Assembly (NCBI GenBank): GCA_910578395.1
Contig: CAJTPZ010000008.1
Coordinates: 41,711-105,710 of the forward strand
DNA: 64,000 nucleotides
Reading direction: 5' to 3'
Origin: an uncultured Muribaculaceae bacterium
Lineage (GTDB): Bacteria; Bacteroidota; Bacteroidia; Bacteroidales; Muribaculaceae
The position numbers and the translations under genes were made by a program. The notes below the pieces were generated by a model. The model saw only the letters and a program-made list of their open reading frames with translations. It did not search any database and was not told the origin of the DNA. Positions 35,301 to 43,022 of this stretch are shown here, piece by piece (position 1 is the first letter of the stretch; each line of letters opens with the position of its first letter).

Positions 35301-36185
35301 TTTGTATCTTTTCCCGTCTTCAAAAAGAATACCCGTTGAATCCTGTGTCCAGAAGTCGCGGTTATACGCGTTAAGGTGCCCTTCGTAGAATCCGAATTTG
35401 GGAAGGAGTACCGGATTGCCTGTAAGCTGATAGAAATCATTAAGCAGTGCTACAGGCGATTTGTCTACCATGATGAAAATGTCATAGTAATCTGATTCGT
35501 GACTCAGTTTTACAATTTCATGGTCTGTGGCCGTAAAGTCATATGTTCCCTGGCGGAATGTATGCCACATTATGCCATAGCCCGATGTTGACCAGTAGAA
35601 TGGTGTTGGGGAGGCGACTCCGCCATCGGTCCAGCTGTTCTGGTTTTCTATTGCGATTATTTTTCCTCGATGTGAGAAACGCCCGTTCTGTACTCCGCCG
35701 CCATAAAAATATTCATCAGGCGATGACGCAAGTGTGACAGTCGTAGTGCCGTCGCTAAATATAGGCAGACTCATGCCGGATATCACATTGCGGCCTGTTG
35801 AGATGTCGGTAACGGTCATTGTGCCGTTATCGGTGTCAAACGCAACAGTCATTGCATCAGATGACAATGTTATTGATTTGCCGGTGTCGGTATCAGTTAT
35901 TTCTCCCGGAAATACTCTCGGTTGATTTACGAGAATTCTGGCTTCCGGTTCTGCTTTGGGATCACGTATGATTCCACCTTTCGGATCAAGAAACAGACGG
36001 GCGATATTAGGCCCGTAAAAGTCGACGGTCATTCGGTTTCCGTCGGAAAGCATGATTTCGACCGTAGTGTTATTTAGCTTTCTCGCAGACTCGATTGTCC
36101 GGGCGGATGTATCGGTGAATGCTAAAGATAATAGTAATGTGACAATAGGAAGCGTTTTCCTTGAAGGCGCTAAGAAATGTGACAT
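32343..36185 (-). CDS. Modular GH31 alpha-glycosidase with dockerin- and cohesin-like C-terminal domains
   Basis: 1280 residues with a signal peptide (cleavage after about 28). The GH31 N-terminal beta-sandwich and TIM barrel span about 40-750. The candidate nucleophile is D411 (LKTDVAWVGWGY) and the acid/base D463 (WSGDQTGG). After the barrel come an FN3 domain (about 850-935) and an F5/8-type-C carbohydrate-binding domain (about 945-1068). A pair of calcium-binding dockerin type I-like repeats follows (about 1075-1135; GDINLDGIIDDNDL and GDVNGNGLIDAYDI). The last 140 residues are cohesin-like. Substrate (alpha-glucoside, xyloside or galactoside) cannot be fixed by eye. It stands alone and is divergent from the barrel/PCMD operon. 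Confidence 0.92.
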   Translation of the reverse strand: MSHFLAPSRKTLPIVTLLLSLAFTDTSARTIESARKLNNTTVEIMLSDGNRMTVDFYGPNIARLFLDPKGGIIRDPKAEPEARILVNQPRVFPGEITDTDTGKSITLSSDAMTVAFDTDNGTMTVTDISTGRNVISGMSLPIFSDGTTTVTLASSPDEYFYGGGVQNGRFSHRGKIIAIENQNSWTDGGVASPTPFYWSTSGYGIMWHTFRQGTYDFTATDHEIVKLSHESDYYDIFIMVDKSPVALLNDFYQLTGNPVLLPKFGFYEGHLNAYNRDFWTQDSTGILFEDGKRYKEGKQINDSSIKESLNGELDNYQFSARAVIDRYNSADMPLGWILPNDGYGAGYGQTGTLDGNIANLKSFGDYARSKGVEIGLWTQSDLHPKEGVEPLLQRDIVKEVRDAGVRVLKTDVAWVGWGYSFGLNGVADVGEIMPYYGNDARPFIISLDGWAGTQRYAGIWSGDQTGGIWEYIRFHIPTYIGSGLSGQPNISSDMDGIFGGKNPIINSRDFQWKTFTPMQLNMDGWGSNEKYPQALGEPYTSINRSYLKLKSQLLPYAYTYAREAVDGKPLIRAMMIDYPNNYTYGTATRYQYMFGPDFLVAPIYQNTKSDEDGNDIRNGIYLPEGNWIDFFSGEKISGGRVINNFKAPIWKLPVFVKSGAIIPMVNPNNNPSEINNNLRMYMFYPDGYSEMTEYDDDGKTEAYRRGESVTTLITSEVTPKGDAILTIHPAKGSFKGYEPQKSTELIVNISESPKEIIAKVNGKRVKLNKAESQEALHGAKNAWYYNPSPQLNRFATSGSSFAKEEITSNPRLYIRLASADATTTTTEIIIKDYKYNPDELRLISHGTLKTPDASVADADVKPYALTPSWEKVENADYYEILFDNIIFSTITDTTLEFTDLLPETDYKFSIRAVNADGASLWNEFSSRTADDPLQYAISGIQGICTAPDQEGFEVSRLFDFVETGDMWHSKYQHKSVPFSITMKLPAVNTLDRFTYLPRTDGANGIILEGSVETSLDGIQWTPIDSFKWERDNNPKTFTFTDQNRSRYIRLNVTKAVGNYGSGREIYVFKAAGSESYLPGDINLDGIIDDNDLTSYANYTGLKRGDSDFEGYISGGDVNGNGLIDAYDISNVATCLGTPIKMGSDSLSLAGEIDVNIIGKGKSRQASDRMNADEYLIYIDGKNLSDVNALSMEISYNAGELEYIGIDTQSLSNMRNLTYDRLHTDGSKALYPTFVNIGEAPTVNGDTQLMLIRFRALTDNPQKPVITNKMIVSPSLRVKDL

Positions 36186-36222
36186 CTATGTGCTGAGATT
36201 GATAATTTTGAGGTTACAAACT

Positions 36223-36230
36223 CAAATATA
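36223..36230 (-). promoter_or_regulatory. GH31 promoter -7 box
   Basis: Minus strand reads TATATTTG, 37 bp upstream of the GH31 start. It shares a 145-bp divergent region with the plus-strand box at 36276. Confidence 0.6.
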
Positions 36231-36275
36231 ATAACTAATTGAGATGATTCCTACAATATGGTAATTTTTTTATGT

Positions 36276-36283
36276 TATCTTTG
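36276..36283 (+). promoter_or_regulatory. Promoter -7 box of the barrel/barrel/PCMD operon
   Basis: TATCTTTG, a full -7 match, on the plus strand. It drives the three-gene coupled operon. The start site would be near 36290, inside the short gap before the first ATG. Confidence 0.6.
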
Positions 36284-36329
36284 CATTTGTTACTTCGCGC
36301 TGCGGTAAGATTATCATGTCGGCCAATGA

Positions 36330-37154
36330 GTGAAGAAAAAGAAATGTAACGTTATACCAATGAGTGGTTTTAATAGAGGTACGATGAAATCATCCATCTG
36401 TAAACCAATAGGGCTGCGGTTTGTGAGACAGGTATTTATCAGTTTGGCCATTATACTTGCTGTTGCTCCGGCGTCATTTGCACAAAAACAATTTGCACGC
36501 AATCTGGAATCGATATCATTTATACCGAAAGGGCAATGGATATCAGGTATGAGTGTCAGTTATTCACAGTCGGATCTGAATAACTACCAGTTTTTTATAT
36601 TGGAGGATATGTCAGGAGACACATATTCGTTTAAACTGAGTCCGATGCTTCTGTATGCTTTTGCCAATGATCTTGCCGCAGGCGGACGTTTTGCCTACTC
36701 AAGATCTCTTACCAGACTGAACAGTGCTGATTTTGTACTCGGATCAGATACTAATTACAATGTCGATAATCTGTATCGTATCTCACATACATTCCAGACA
36801 TCGGCTATTTTCAGAAATTATTTCAGTCTTGGAGCATCGACAAGGTTCGGCATGTTTAATGAAGTTCAGCTTCAATATGGCTATGGACAGGCTAAAATAT
36901 GTGACGGTGTCGGTGAAAATGTGACTGGAACCTATGAGACAACCAATAGTATAAATCTTGGATTGACCCCCGGTTTTATAGTTTTCCTCAACAATTATTC
37001 TGCCATAGAAGTAAATGTGGGTGTTCTGGGCTTGAATTATAGTCATACATCGGGAATCTCCAATCAGATTCACACGTCGTCGCGGTCTTCATCATCGGCC
37101 AATTTTAAAATAAACCTGTTTTCAATAACATTTGGTGTCGCATTCTACATATGA
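36330..37154 (+). CDS. Outer-membrane beta-barrel protein, paralog 1
   Basis: About 274 residues; the true start is probably ATG 36384 (MKSSICKPIG), directly before a signal peptide ending ...APASFAQ. The mature protein opens with SISFIPKGQWISGMSVSYSQSDLNNYQFF and continues as about ten amphipathic strands ending VAFYI, a typical barrel C-terminus with a terminal hydrophobic residue. The next gene encodes a paralog with the same FIPKGQW-x2-G-x3-SY opening and the same RFGxFNEV strand. Its stop overlaps that gene's ATG. I do not recognise a named family; function unknown. Confidence 0.85.
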   Translation: MKKKKCNVIPMSGFNRGTMKSSICKPIGLRFVRQVFISLAIILAVAPASFAQKQFARNLESISFIPKGQWISGMSVSYSQSDLNNYQFFILEDMSGDTYSFKLSPMLLYAFANDLAAGGRFAYSRSLTRLNSADFVLGSDTNYNVDNLYRISHTFQTSAIFRNYFSLGASTRFGMFNEVQLQYGYGQAKICDGVGENVTGTYETTNSINLGLTPGFIVFLNNYSAIEVNVGVLGLNYSHTSGISNQIHTSSRSSSSANFKINLFSITFGVAFYI

Positions 37155-38077
37155 AAAAGTATATTCACATAATGACGATTGCCATAGTCATGATTGCGGC
37201 ATGTTTTGAGGCAAATGCCGTATCGGTTATTCCCGTAAGTGAAATTGATGGAACCGAAGCTCCTTCCGGCGATATAAAGATAGTAGAGCGCTGGGTGAAG
37301 AGGGAAAAGATTAAGGTCGATACAACACAGAATAAAGATCTTTATGATGAAAAGGTGATTGTCGGTAAAGACACGGTTTCCATTATATTACCGGAGCGTA
37401 ATTATGGAAGATATGACCGAGGTTTGTATAATTTTCTGTTTATACCGAAAGGGCAATGGGAAATAGGGCTGACAGCCTCATACGGAGAATTTGATATTTC
37501 GGACTATCAGGTACTTGATCTGTTGTCGGATATAGACATGAAGCTGAAAGGATATTCTGTCAATCCGGAGGTGTCATATTTTTTCAAGCACAATCAGTCG
37601 CTTGGACTTCGTTTTTATCTGACAAAATATGAAGGAGGCATAGGCAGTCTGAAAGCTGATATTGATGAAGACATGAATTTTAATCTGTCAGGTGTGAATT
37701 ATCTCAGTACAACCTACTCGATGTCGGCTTTCTATCGCCATTATCTCGGACTTGGAAAAAGCGGAAGGTTCGGTATTTTCAATGAAGTTGCATTTAAGCT
37801 TGGCGGGGGAGACTCGTTTTTTACAAGAAATTATGACAGTGTTCCGAAGGTCACAAAAACCAATATATTTCAATTTGGACTTGATTTCAGCCCCGGACTC
37901 TGTGTCTATGTGCAGGAGTATGTGAGTTTCAATGTGTCTTTTGGCGTATTTGGACTTAATATGCGTAAAGAACGTCAATGGACTGATGGAGTTGAGGATG
38001 GGTCACGTTTTACAAGTGGCGCGAATTTTCGCTTCAATTTGTTTAACATCAAATTCGGTATGGGAATTCATATATGA
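37151..38077 (+). CDS. Outer-membrane beta-barrel protein, paralog 2 with N-terminal extension
   Basis: 308 residues with a signal peptide ending ...EANA. Unlike its upstream paralog, it has an extra periplasmic segment of about 75 residues (VERWVKREKIKVDTTQNKD) before the shared barrel. The barrel begins FLFIPKGQWEIGLTASYGEFDISDYQ, shares FRHYLGLG-type and GRFGIFNEV strands, and ends FGMGIHI. The gene overlaps the upstream barrel and the downstream PCMD lipoprotein by 4 nt each (ATGA). Tandem duplication followed by divergence is likely. Function unknown. Confidence 0.85.
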   Translation: MKKYIHIMTIAIVMIAACFEANAVSVIPVSEIDGTEAPSGDIKIVERWVKREKIKVDTTQNKDLYDEKVIVGKDTVSIILPERNYGRYDRGLYNFLFIPKGQWEIGLTASYGEFDISDYQVLDLLSDIDMKLKGYSVNPEVSYFFKHNQSLGLRFYLTKYEGGIGSLKADIDEDMNFNLSGVNYLSTTYSMSAFYRHYLGLGKSGRFGIFNEVAFKLGGGDSFFTRNYDSVPKVTKTNIFQFGLDFSPGLCVYVQEYVSFNVSFGVFGLNMRKERQWTDGVEDGSRFTSGANFRFNLFNIKFGMGIHI

Positions 38078-39657
38078 TACGTTTCAGGTATAATTTATCG
38101 GGATTGGCGGTCGTATTGGCAGTCATGATGGCGGCCGTTCTTCCAGGTTGTATAAAAAATAATATTCCATATCCTCATATTCAGGTAGGATTCACATCTA
38201 TCGAGGCTGAATGGCAGACACAGGCTGCGTCAATAGACTCGGTAAATCGTCTTGTTACTCTATATCTTGGAGAGAAAGCTGATATATCCGATGTCGTCAT
38301 TACATCCTACAGTCTTTCAACTGGCGCTACAATTATAAGCCCCGATGATATTTCACATCTCGATCTGTCAAGTGATGCGAAGGTTGTAGTAGGCCTTTAT
38401 CAGGAGTATACATGGACGATAATAGCCAAACAGACGATCGAACGTTATCTGGATGTAAAAAATCAGATAGGAGCCTCGACCCTCGATGTTCCTGCCAGAC
38501 GTGCGGTTTTTTCGATCCCAGACAACGTTGATATAACAAAAATTCATGTAAATTCAATAAAACTTGGACCGGAAGGATCTTCAATGCAGCCTGATCTAAA
38601 CGGACAGGATGTGGATTTTTCATCGCCTGTGAAGGTTGATGTCACTGCTTATGGACGCACATCGACATGGACTATTTATGCAGATGTGATTGAAACCACA
38701 GTATTCACAACCCAGGCCGATGGATGGACTCGTGTGGGATGGGTGTATGGAGAAGCTGAGAGTGGAAAAGATAATGGTATAGAATATCGCAGAGCCGGTT
38801 CAGACGAATGGATAAAAGTACCTTCATCACAGATCACATTTGACGGAGGGCGATTTACCGCATGTATCAAAGGGCTTGAACCTCAGACTGAATATGAAGC
38901 GCGGGCTTATAGTAACGAAGAATACGGTGCGGTGCTGACATTCACTACTCAGGATGAGGCTCAGATGCCTGACAGTTCTTTTGATTACTGGTCTTTGAAT
39001 GGTAAAGTCTGGCAGCCATGGGCTGAAGGACAATCCCCTTATTGGGATACCGGCAACCGTGGTGCTACAGTGTTGGGTACCGCTAATGTAATGCCTACAG
39101 AGGATTCTTCGACCGGTAAAGGACAGGCAGCTCTGCTAAAGACCGAGTTCAAAGGTATAGCCGGTATTGGAAAGCTTGCAGCAGGCAGCATATTTGTCGG
39201 GTCCTATGTGCGCACTGACGGAACTAACGGAATCCTGTCGTTTGGACGGCCTTTTGAACAACGTCCTACAAAACTTCGTGGATCATTAAAATATAAGACT
39301 TCGTTGATTACAGACGCGACTTCCGGTTTTGAGAGCATGGTTGGACAACCTGACACTTGTATTGTATGGATTGCTCTGATTGATTCTCCTGAGGCGTTTG
39401 AGTGTCGCACAAATCCGTCAAATCGCCAGTTGTTTGATCCAGAAGCTGATGATGTTGTCGCTTATGGATCTGTACAATATGGAAAAGATATAGAGAATTA
39501 TACTCAATTTGAGGTCGAACTGAAATATAATTCTACATCACGAAAGCCAACGTATATTTTATGTGTGTGCTCTTCAAGTAAATATGGGGATTATTTCACC
39601 GGAGGCCGTGGCAGTGAGCTGTATGTTGATGATTTTTCTCTTCTTTATGACTACTAA
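38074..39657 (+). CDS. PCMD-domain surface lipoprotein
   Basis: 527 residues. A lipoprotein signal (LPGC, lipidated Cys near 26) is followed by N-terminal beta-sandwich units rich in IxxVxITSYSLSTGA and VDFSSPVKVDVTAYGRTSTWTI, resembling repeated Bacteroidetes Ig-like segments. Next is an FN3-like unit (TRVGWVYGEAES...). The C-terminal PCMD domain (about 290-527) starts DSSFDYWSLNGKVWQPWAEGQSPYWDTGNRGATVLG and ends GSELYVDDFSLLYDY. PCMD proteins are thought to act in carbohydrate or surface-polymer binding (family knowledge, loosely defined). It is coupled to two barrel proteins and divergent from GH31. Confidence 0.88.
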   Translation: MIRFRYNLSGLAVVLAVMMAAVLPGCIKNNIPYPHIQVGFTSIEAEWQTQAASIDSVNRLVTLYLGEKADISDVVITSYSLSTGATIISPDDISHLDLSSDAKVVVGLYQEYTWTIIAKQTIERYLDVKNQIGASTLDVPARRAVFSIPDNVDITKIHVNSIKLGPEGSSMQPDLNGQDVDFSSPVKVDVTAYGRTSTWTIYADVIETTVFTTQADGWTRVGWVYGEAESGKDNGIEYRRAGSDEWIKVPSSQITFDGGRFTACIKGLEPQTEYEARAYSNEEYGAVLTFTTQDEAQMPDSSFDYWSLNGKVWQPWAEGQSPYWDTGNRGATVLGTANVMPTEDSSTGKGQAALLKTEFKGIAGIGKLAAGSIFVGSYVRTDGTNGILSFGRPFEQRPTKLRGSLKYKTSLITDATSGFESMVGQPDTCIVWIALIDSPEAFECRTNPSNRQLFDPEADDVVAYGSVQYGKDIENYTQFEVELKYNSTSRKPTYILCVCSSSKYGDYFTGGRGSELYVDDFSLLYDY

Positions 39658-39674
39658 ATGTATGGTTTGATTGT

Positions 39675-39682
39675 TATATTTG
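39675..39682 (+). promoter_or_regulatory. Promoter -7 box of the barrel-radA unit
   Basis: TATATTTG, a full -7 match, 88 bp upstream of the barrel ATG at 39770. Confidence 0.55.
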
Positions 39683-39769
39683 TCTTAGGGAATAGAAGCT
39701 GTCATCATGTGGCTGCGGAAGCTCTCAAAGACAGATATCAGACATTTGACGAATAATTTTCCATTACTT

Positions 39770-40438
39770 ATGAAAATGAAAAAAGTATTGTTATCAATTT
39801 TAGCCGCAATAACTGTGGTCATGTCTGCAAAGGCACAGGATTATCTGCTTGACAATCCTGACAACAGAGCGCATTTTGGTGTCAGACTTGGACTTGATGT
39901 GACTTCTCTTGTCGGAAATGGAGACCGTTACGGCACTAAATCGGGTTTTAATCTTACAGGCATATATAATCTGCCTATCTGGAAAAATCTCTATTTTGAG
40001 CCGGGTATTGGTGTCTTTTATGATACGGCCTCTATCAATGCTGTTTATTCAACCGATGACGTTCAAATTCTTGAACGCGGATCTGTAAGGAATTTCGGAT
40101 TCCGTATTCCGTTTAATTTCGGGTATAGATTTGATGTTACAGATGATGTTTCGGTGCATCTTTTTACCGGTCCTCAGCTTAATTACAATATCACATTTGG
40201 AACTTATTACAATGGTGCCAAAGCCACAAATCAGCCGGAAGCTGATTTTAACCGTTTTGATTTCCAGTGGAATATAGGTCTGGGGGTTGATTATAGAAAC
40301 TATTATGCTTATATTGAGGGAGATTTCGGCATGTCTCGCCTGATACAAGAAAAGAAGTTTAGTTACAATGAGCACCAGCTTGCATTTCCCGGAGCCAAGC
40401 GTAATATTTTCTCCATCGGTATCGGATATAATTTCTGA
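39770..40438 (+). CDS. Outer-membrane beta-barrel (porin-family) protein
   Basis: 222 residues from ATG 39770 (MKMKKVLLSILAAITVVMSAKAQ signal peptide, cleavage after about 23). The mature part alternates short strands with turns (RAHFGVRLGLDVTSLVG, SGFNLTGIYNLPIWKNLYFEPGIGVFYD) and ends IFSIGIGYNF, the classic barrel C-terminal phenylalanine. This matches the outer-membrane-protein beta-barrel domain found as single-copy proteins in Bacteroidetes. The frame is open upstream, but the ATG directly preceding the signal peptide is preferred. Its TGA overlaps the radA ATG by one base. Confidence 0.87.
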   Translation: MKMKKVLLSILAAITVVMSAKAQDYLLDNPDNRAHFGVRLGLDVTSLVGNGDRYGTKSGFNLTGIYNLPIWKNLYFEPGIGVFYDTASINAVYSTDDVQILERGSVRNFGFRIPFNFGYRFDVTDDVSVHLFTGPQLNYNITFGTYYNGAKATNQPEADFNRFDFQWNIGLGVDYRNYYAYIEGDFGMSRLIQEKKFSYNEHQLAFPGAKRNIFSIGIGYNF

Positions 40439-41826
40439 TGGCGAAAAAATCATATAAGACCGTTTGGTTTTGTTCGGAATGCGGAGGTGAATCTCCAAAA
40501 TGGGAAGGGCGTTGTCCTCATTGCGGACAATGGAATACTCTTGTTGAAGAGACTGTGCCTGCAAAGGGAGGTGCCGGGACAATGCCTTTTTCCCGAAAGG
40601 GGAGTGCTTCGTCGAAAGGGCGGGTTATGAAAGTCTCGGATATTGAAGTATCCGATGAACCTCGCTTACGTATGCCCAGCGCAGAACTCAACCGTGTTCT
40701 TGGTGGAGGTCTTGTACCAGGATCTCTTGTTCTGGTCGGCGGTGAGCCTGGCATAGGCAAATCTACGCTTGTTTTGCAGAACATATTGTCGATTCGTTCT
40801 CGTAAAATTCTTTATGTGTCAGGGGAGGAAAGTCCGCAACAGATAAAGATGCGAGCTGACCGTATCGGGCGCCCAGGTGACAACTGTTACCTTGTGACGG
40901 AAACATCGCTTGAAAATGTATTTGATCACATCAGGGAGCTTGAGCCAGGATTGGTAGTCATAGATTCTATACAGACGATAGCTTCGTCTGATCTTGAATC
41001 ATCGGCCGGAAGTGTAAGTCAGGTCAGAGAGTGCGCGGTAAGGCTGCTTCAGTATGCCAAGGAAAATAATGTCCCGGTATTCATAATCGGACACATAAAT
41101 AAAGAGGGATCTATTGCAGGACCTAAAGTTCTTGAGCATATAGTTGATGCTGTTCTTCAGTTTGAAGGAGATTCACAGCACATGTACCGGCTTTTACGGT
41201 CCATAAAAAACAGGTTTGGGAGTACATCGGAGATTGGGATATATGAGATGTGTCAACGAGGATTGCGAGAGGTGACCGATCCGTCGGAGTTGCTGATGAA
41301 TACTGTCTCCCAATCGTTGTCGGGAGTATCTGTAGGTGTGACTCTTGAGGGTATGCGGTCGTTTCTGGTTGAAGTGCAGGCGTTGGTCAGTACTGCGGCC
41401 TATGGAACCCCGCAACGGTCGGTGACCGGATTTGACCAGCGACGCATGAATATGCTCCTTGCGGTGCTTGAGAAACGGGCCGGCTTTAAACTTGCCTCAA
41501 AGGACGTGTTTCTTAATATTGCCGGAGGTTTTAAGGTAAATGATCCGGCAATGGATCTTGCGGTTGTATGTGCTATATTGTCGAGCAGTCTTGATATGCC
41601 TATCGCGCAGGGGGTATGTATGGCCGGTGAGATCGGGCTGTCAGGTGAAATCAGGTCAGTGAGCCGATTGGAACAACGTATCTCAGAGTCTGAAAAACTT
41701 GGGATGGAAGCTATAATCCTTCCAAAAGGAAATCTCAAAGGAGTCGATATCTCACGTTTTAAGATCGCGGTAAAGGAAGTGTCGAAGGTGGAGGAGGCAT
41801 TCCGAATTCTTTTCACTGGCAGGTGA
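40438..41826 (+). CDS. radA: DNA repair protein RadA
   Basis: A RecA-like branch-migration helicase. The N-terminal zinc finger CSECGGESPKWEGRCPHC (11-28), RecA core with Walker A GGEPGIGKST (about 101-110), the RadA-specific KNRFGS motif (about 257) and a C-terminal Lon-like domain (about 285-462) are all present. The protein is 462 residues. Its ATG overlaps the TGA of the barrel gene, an unusual coupling of an outer-membrane protein with a repair gene. Confidence 0.97.
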   Translation: MAKKSYKTVWFCSECGGESPKWEGRCPHCGQWNTLVEETVPAKGGAGTMPFSRKGSASSKGRVMKVSDIEVSDEPRLRMPSAELNRVLGGGLVPGSLVLVGGEPGIGKSTLVLQNILSIRSRKILYVSGEESPQQIKMRADRIGRPGDNCYLVTETSLENVFDHIRELEPGLVVIDSIQTIASSDLESSAGSVSQVRECAVRLLQYAKENNVPVFIIGHINKEGSIAGPKVLEHIVDAVLQFEGDSQHMYRLLRSIKNRFGSTSEIGIYEMCQRGLREVTDPSELLMNTVSQSLSGVSVGVTLEGMRSFLVEVQALVSTAAYGTPQRSVTGFDQRRMNMLLAVLEKRAGFKLASKDVFLNIAGGFKVNDPAMDLAVVCAILSSSLDMPIAQGVCMAGEIGLSGEIRSVSRLEQRISESEKLGMEAIILPKGNLKGVDISRFKIAVKEVSKVEEAFRILFTGR

Positions 41827-41862
41827 GTAAGGCCGCTTCCAAAATCATATTTGATACTGAAA

Positions 41863-41893
41863 TTTGGAATGCTTTATTTATTTACTATCTTTG
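41863..41893 (+). promoter_or_regulatory. Promoter of the mannose-1-phosphate guanylyltransferase gene
   Basis: TTTG (41863-41866), 19 bp, TATCTTTG (41886-41893). A full consensus promoter; the ATG is 34 bp downstream. Confidence 0.75.
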
Positions 41894-41927
41894 TTAAACA
41901 CATAAAAACTAACTGGCAGATACAACC

Positions 41928-43013
41928 ATGATAAATTCTCATCGTTATTGCGTCATAATGTGCGGTGGCATAGGCAGTCGGTTTTGGCCCTATAGCCGCA
42001 CTGCGCGTCCAAAGCAGTTTATAGACTTTCTTGGCACAGGACGTACACTGCTTCAGATGTCTTATGATCGCATTCTGCCTATAGTGGATAAAAAAAATAT
42101 TATTGTAGTCACAAATGCTGATTATGCCTCACTGGTGAAAGAGCAGCTGCCTGATATAGATGATTCCAACATTATGCTTGAGCCTGCACGTCGGAATACA
42201 GCGCCGTGTATTGCATGGGCGGCATGGCATATAGCTGCACTTGATCCGCAGGCATCTATGGTGGTGATGCCCAGTGATCATCTCATAACTCGTGAACGGG
42301 AGTTTGAAGCATCCATACGCAAGGGATTTGAATTCGTGGAGGCCAATGACGCCTTGCTTACGCTTGGCATACAGCCTTCTCGTCCGGAAACCGGATATGG
42401 TTATATTCAGATAGGTAATCCTACCGAGGAGGAGAGTATCAACAGGGTAAAGACTTTTACAGAAAAACCGGATCTTAGCCTTGCAGAGGTGTTTATACAG
42501 AGTGGTGAGTTTTTCTGGAATTCAGGTCTTTTCCTTTGGAGTGCAGAAGCAATAAAGCGAGAACTACGCAAGCACGCACCTGATATATCCGCTGTTTTTG
42601 ATCGTGGACAAGAGGTGTTCGGGACGGAAAATGAAGATGATTTCATTCATGAGAATTTTCCTGGCTGTATGAGTATTTCCATTGATTTTGCTGTGATGGA
42701 GAAAGCAAATAATGTCTATGTGGAGACTGTCGATTTCGGTTGGACAGATCTTGGTACATGGAGTTCTCTTTATGATAATTCTCCCCGCAACAAGTCGGGT
42801 AATGTGGCACAGAACTGCAGTCTTCTGTCGTATGATTCTTCGGGAAATATTTTTGCTGTAAAGGAGGATAAACTTGTTGTTGTCGATGGTCTTAAGGATT
42901 ATATTGTGGCAGATGCAGGCGATGTGCTTCTTATATGTAGGAAAGGAGAAGAGCAGCGGATCAAGCAGATGGTCAACGATGCACGTATGAATTTCGGTGA
43001 AAAGTATCTTTGA
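41928..43013 (+). CDS. manC: Mannose-1-phosphate guanylyltransferase
   Basis: This enzyme makes GDP-mannose for capsule, O-antigen or glycoprotein sugars. The nucleotidyltransferase fold begins YCVIMCGGIGSRFWPYSRTARPKQF (about 7-31), with GTP-binding GGIGSRFWP and the KQF lysine. VMPSDHLI and the sugar site RPETGYGYI are also present, as are FTEKPD and FFWNSGLFLW. Its 361 residues mean the isomerase domain of bifunctional enzymes is missing, as in many Bacteroidetes. It has its own consensus promoter; ruvB follows 9 bp later. Confidence 0.94.
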   Translation: MINSHRYCVIMCGGIGSRFWPYSRTARPKQFIDFLGTGRTLLQMSYDRILPIVDKKNIIVVTNADYASLVKEQLPDIDDSNIMLEPARRNTAPCIAWAAWHIAALDPQASMVVMPSDHLITREREFEASIRKGFEFVEANDALLTLGIQPSRPETGYGYIQIGNPTEEESINRVKTFTEKPDLSLAEVFIQSGEFFWNSGLFLWSAEAIKRELRKHAPDISAVFDRGQEVFGTENEDDFIHENFPGCMSISIDFAVMEKANNVYVETVDFGWTDLGTWSSLYDNSPRNKSGNVAQNCSLLSYDSSGNIFAVKEDKLVVVDGLKDYIVADAGDVLLICRKGEEQRIKQMVNDARMNFGEKYL

Positions 43014-43022
43014 GGCAATAAG

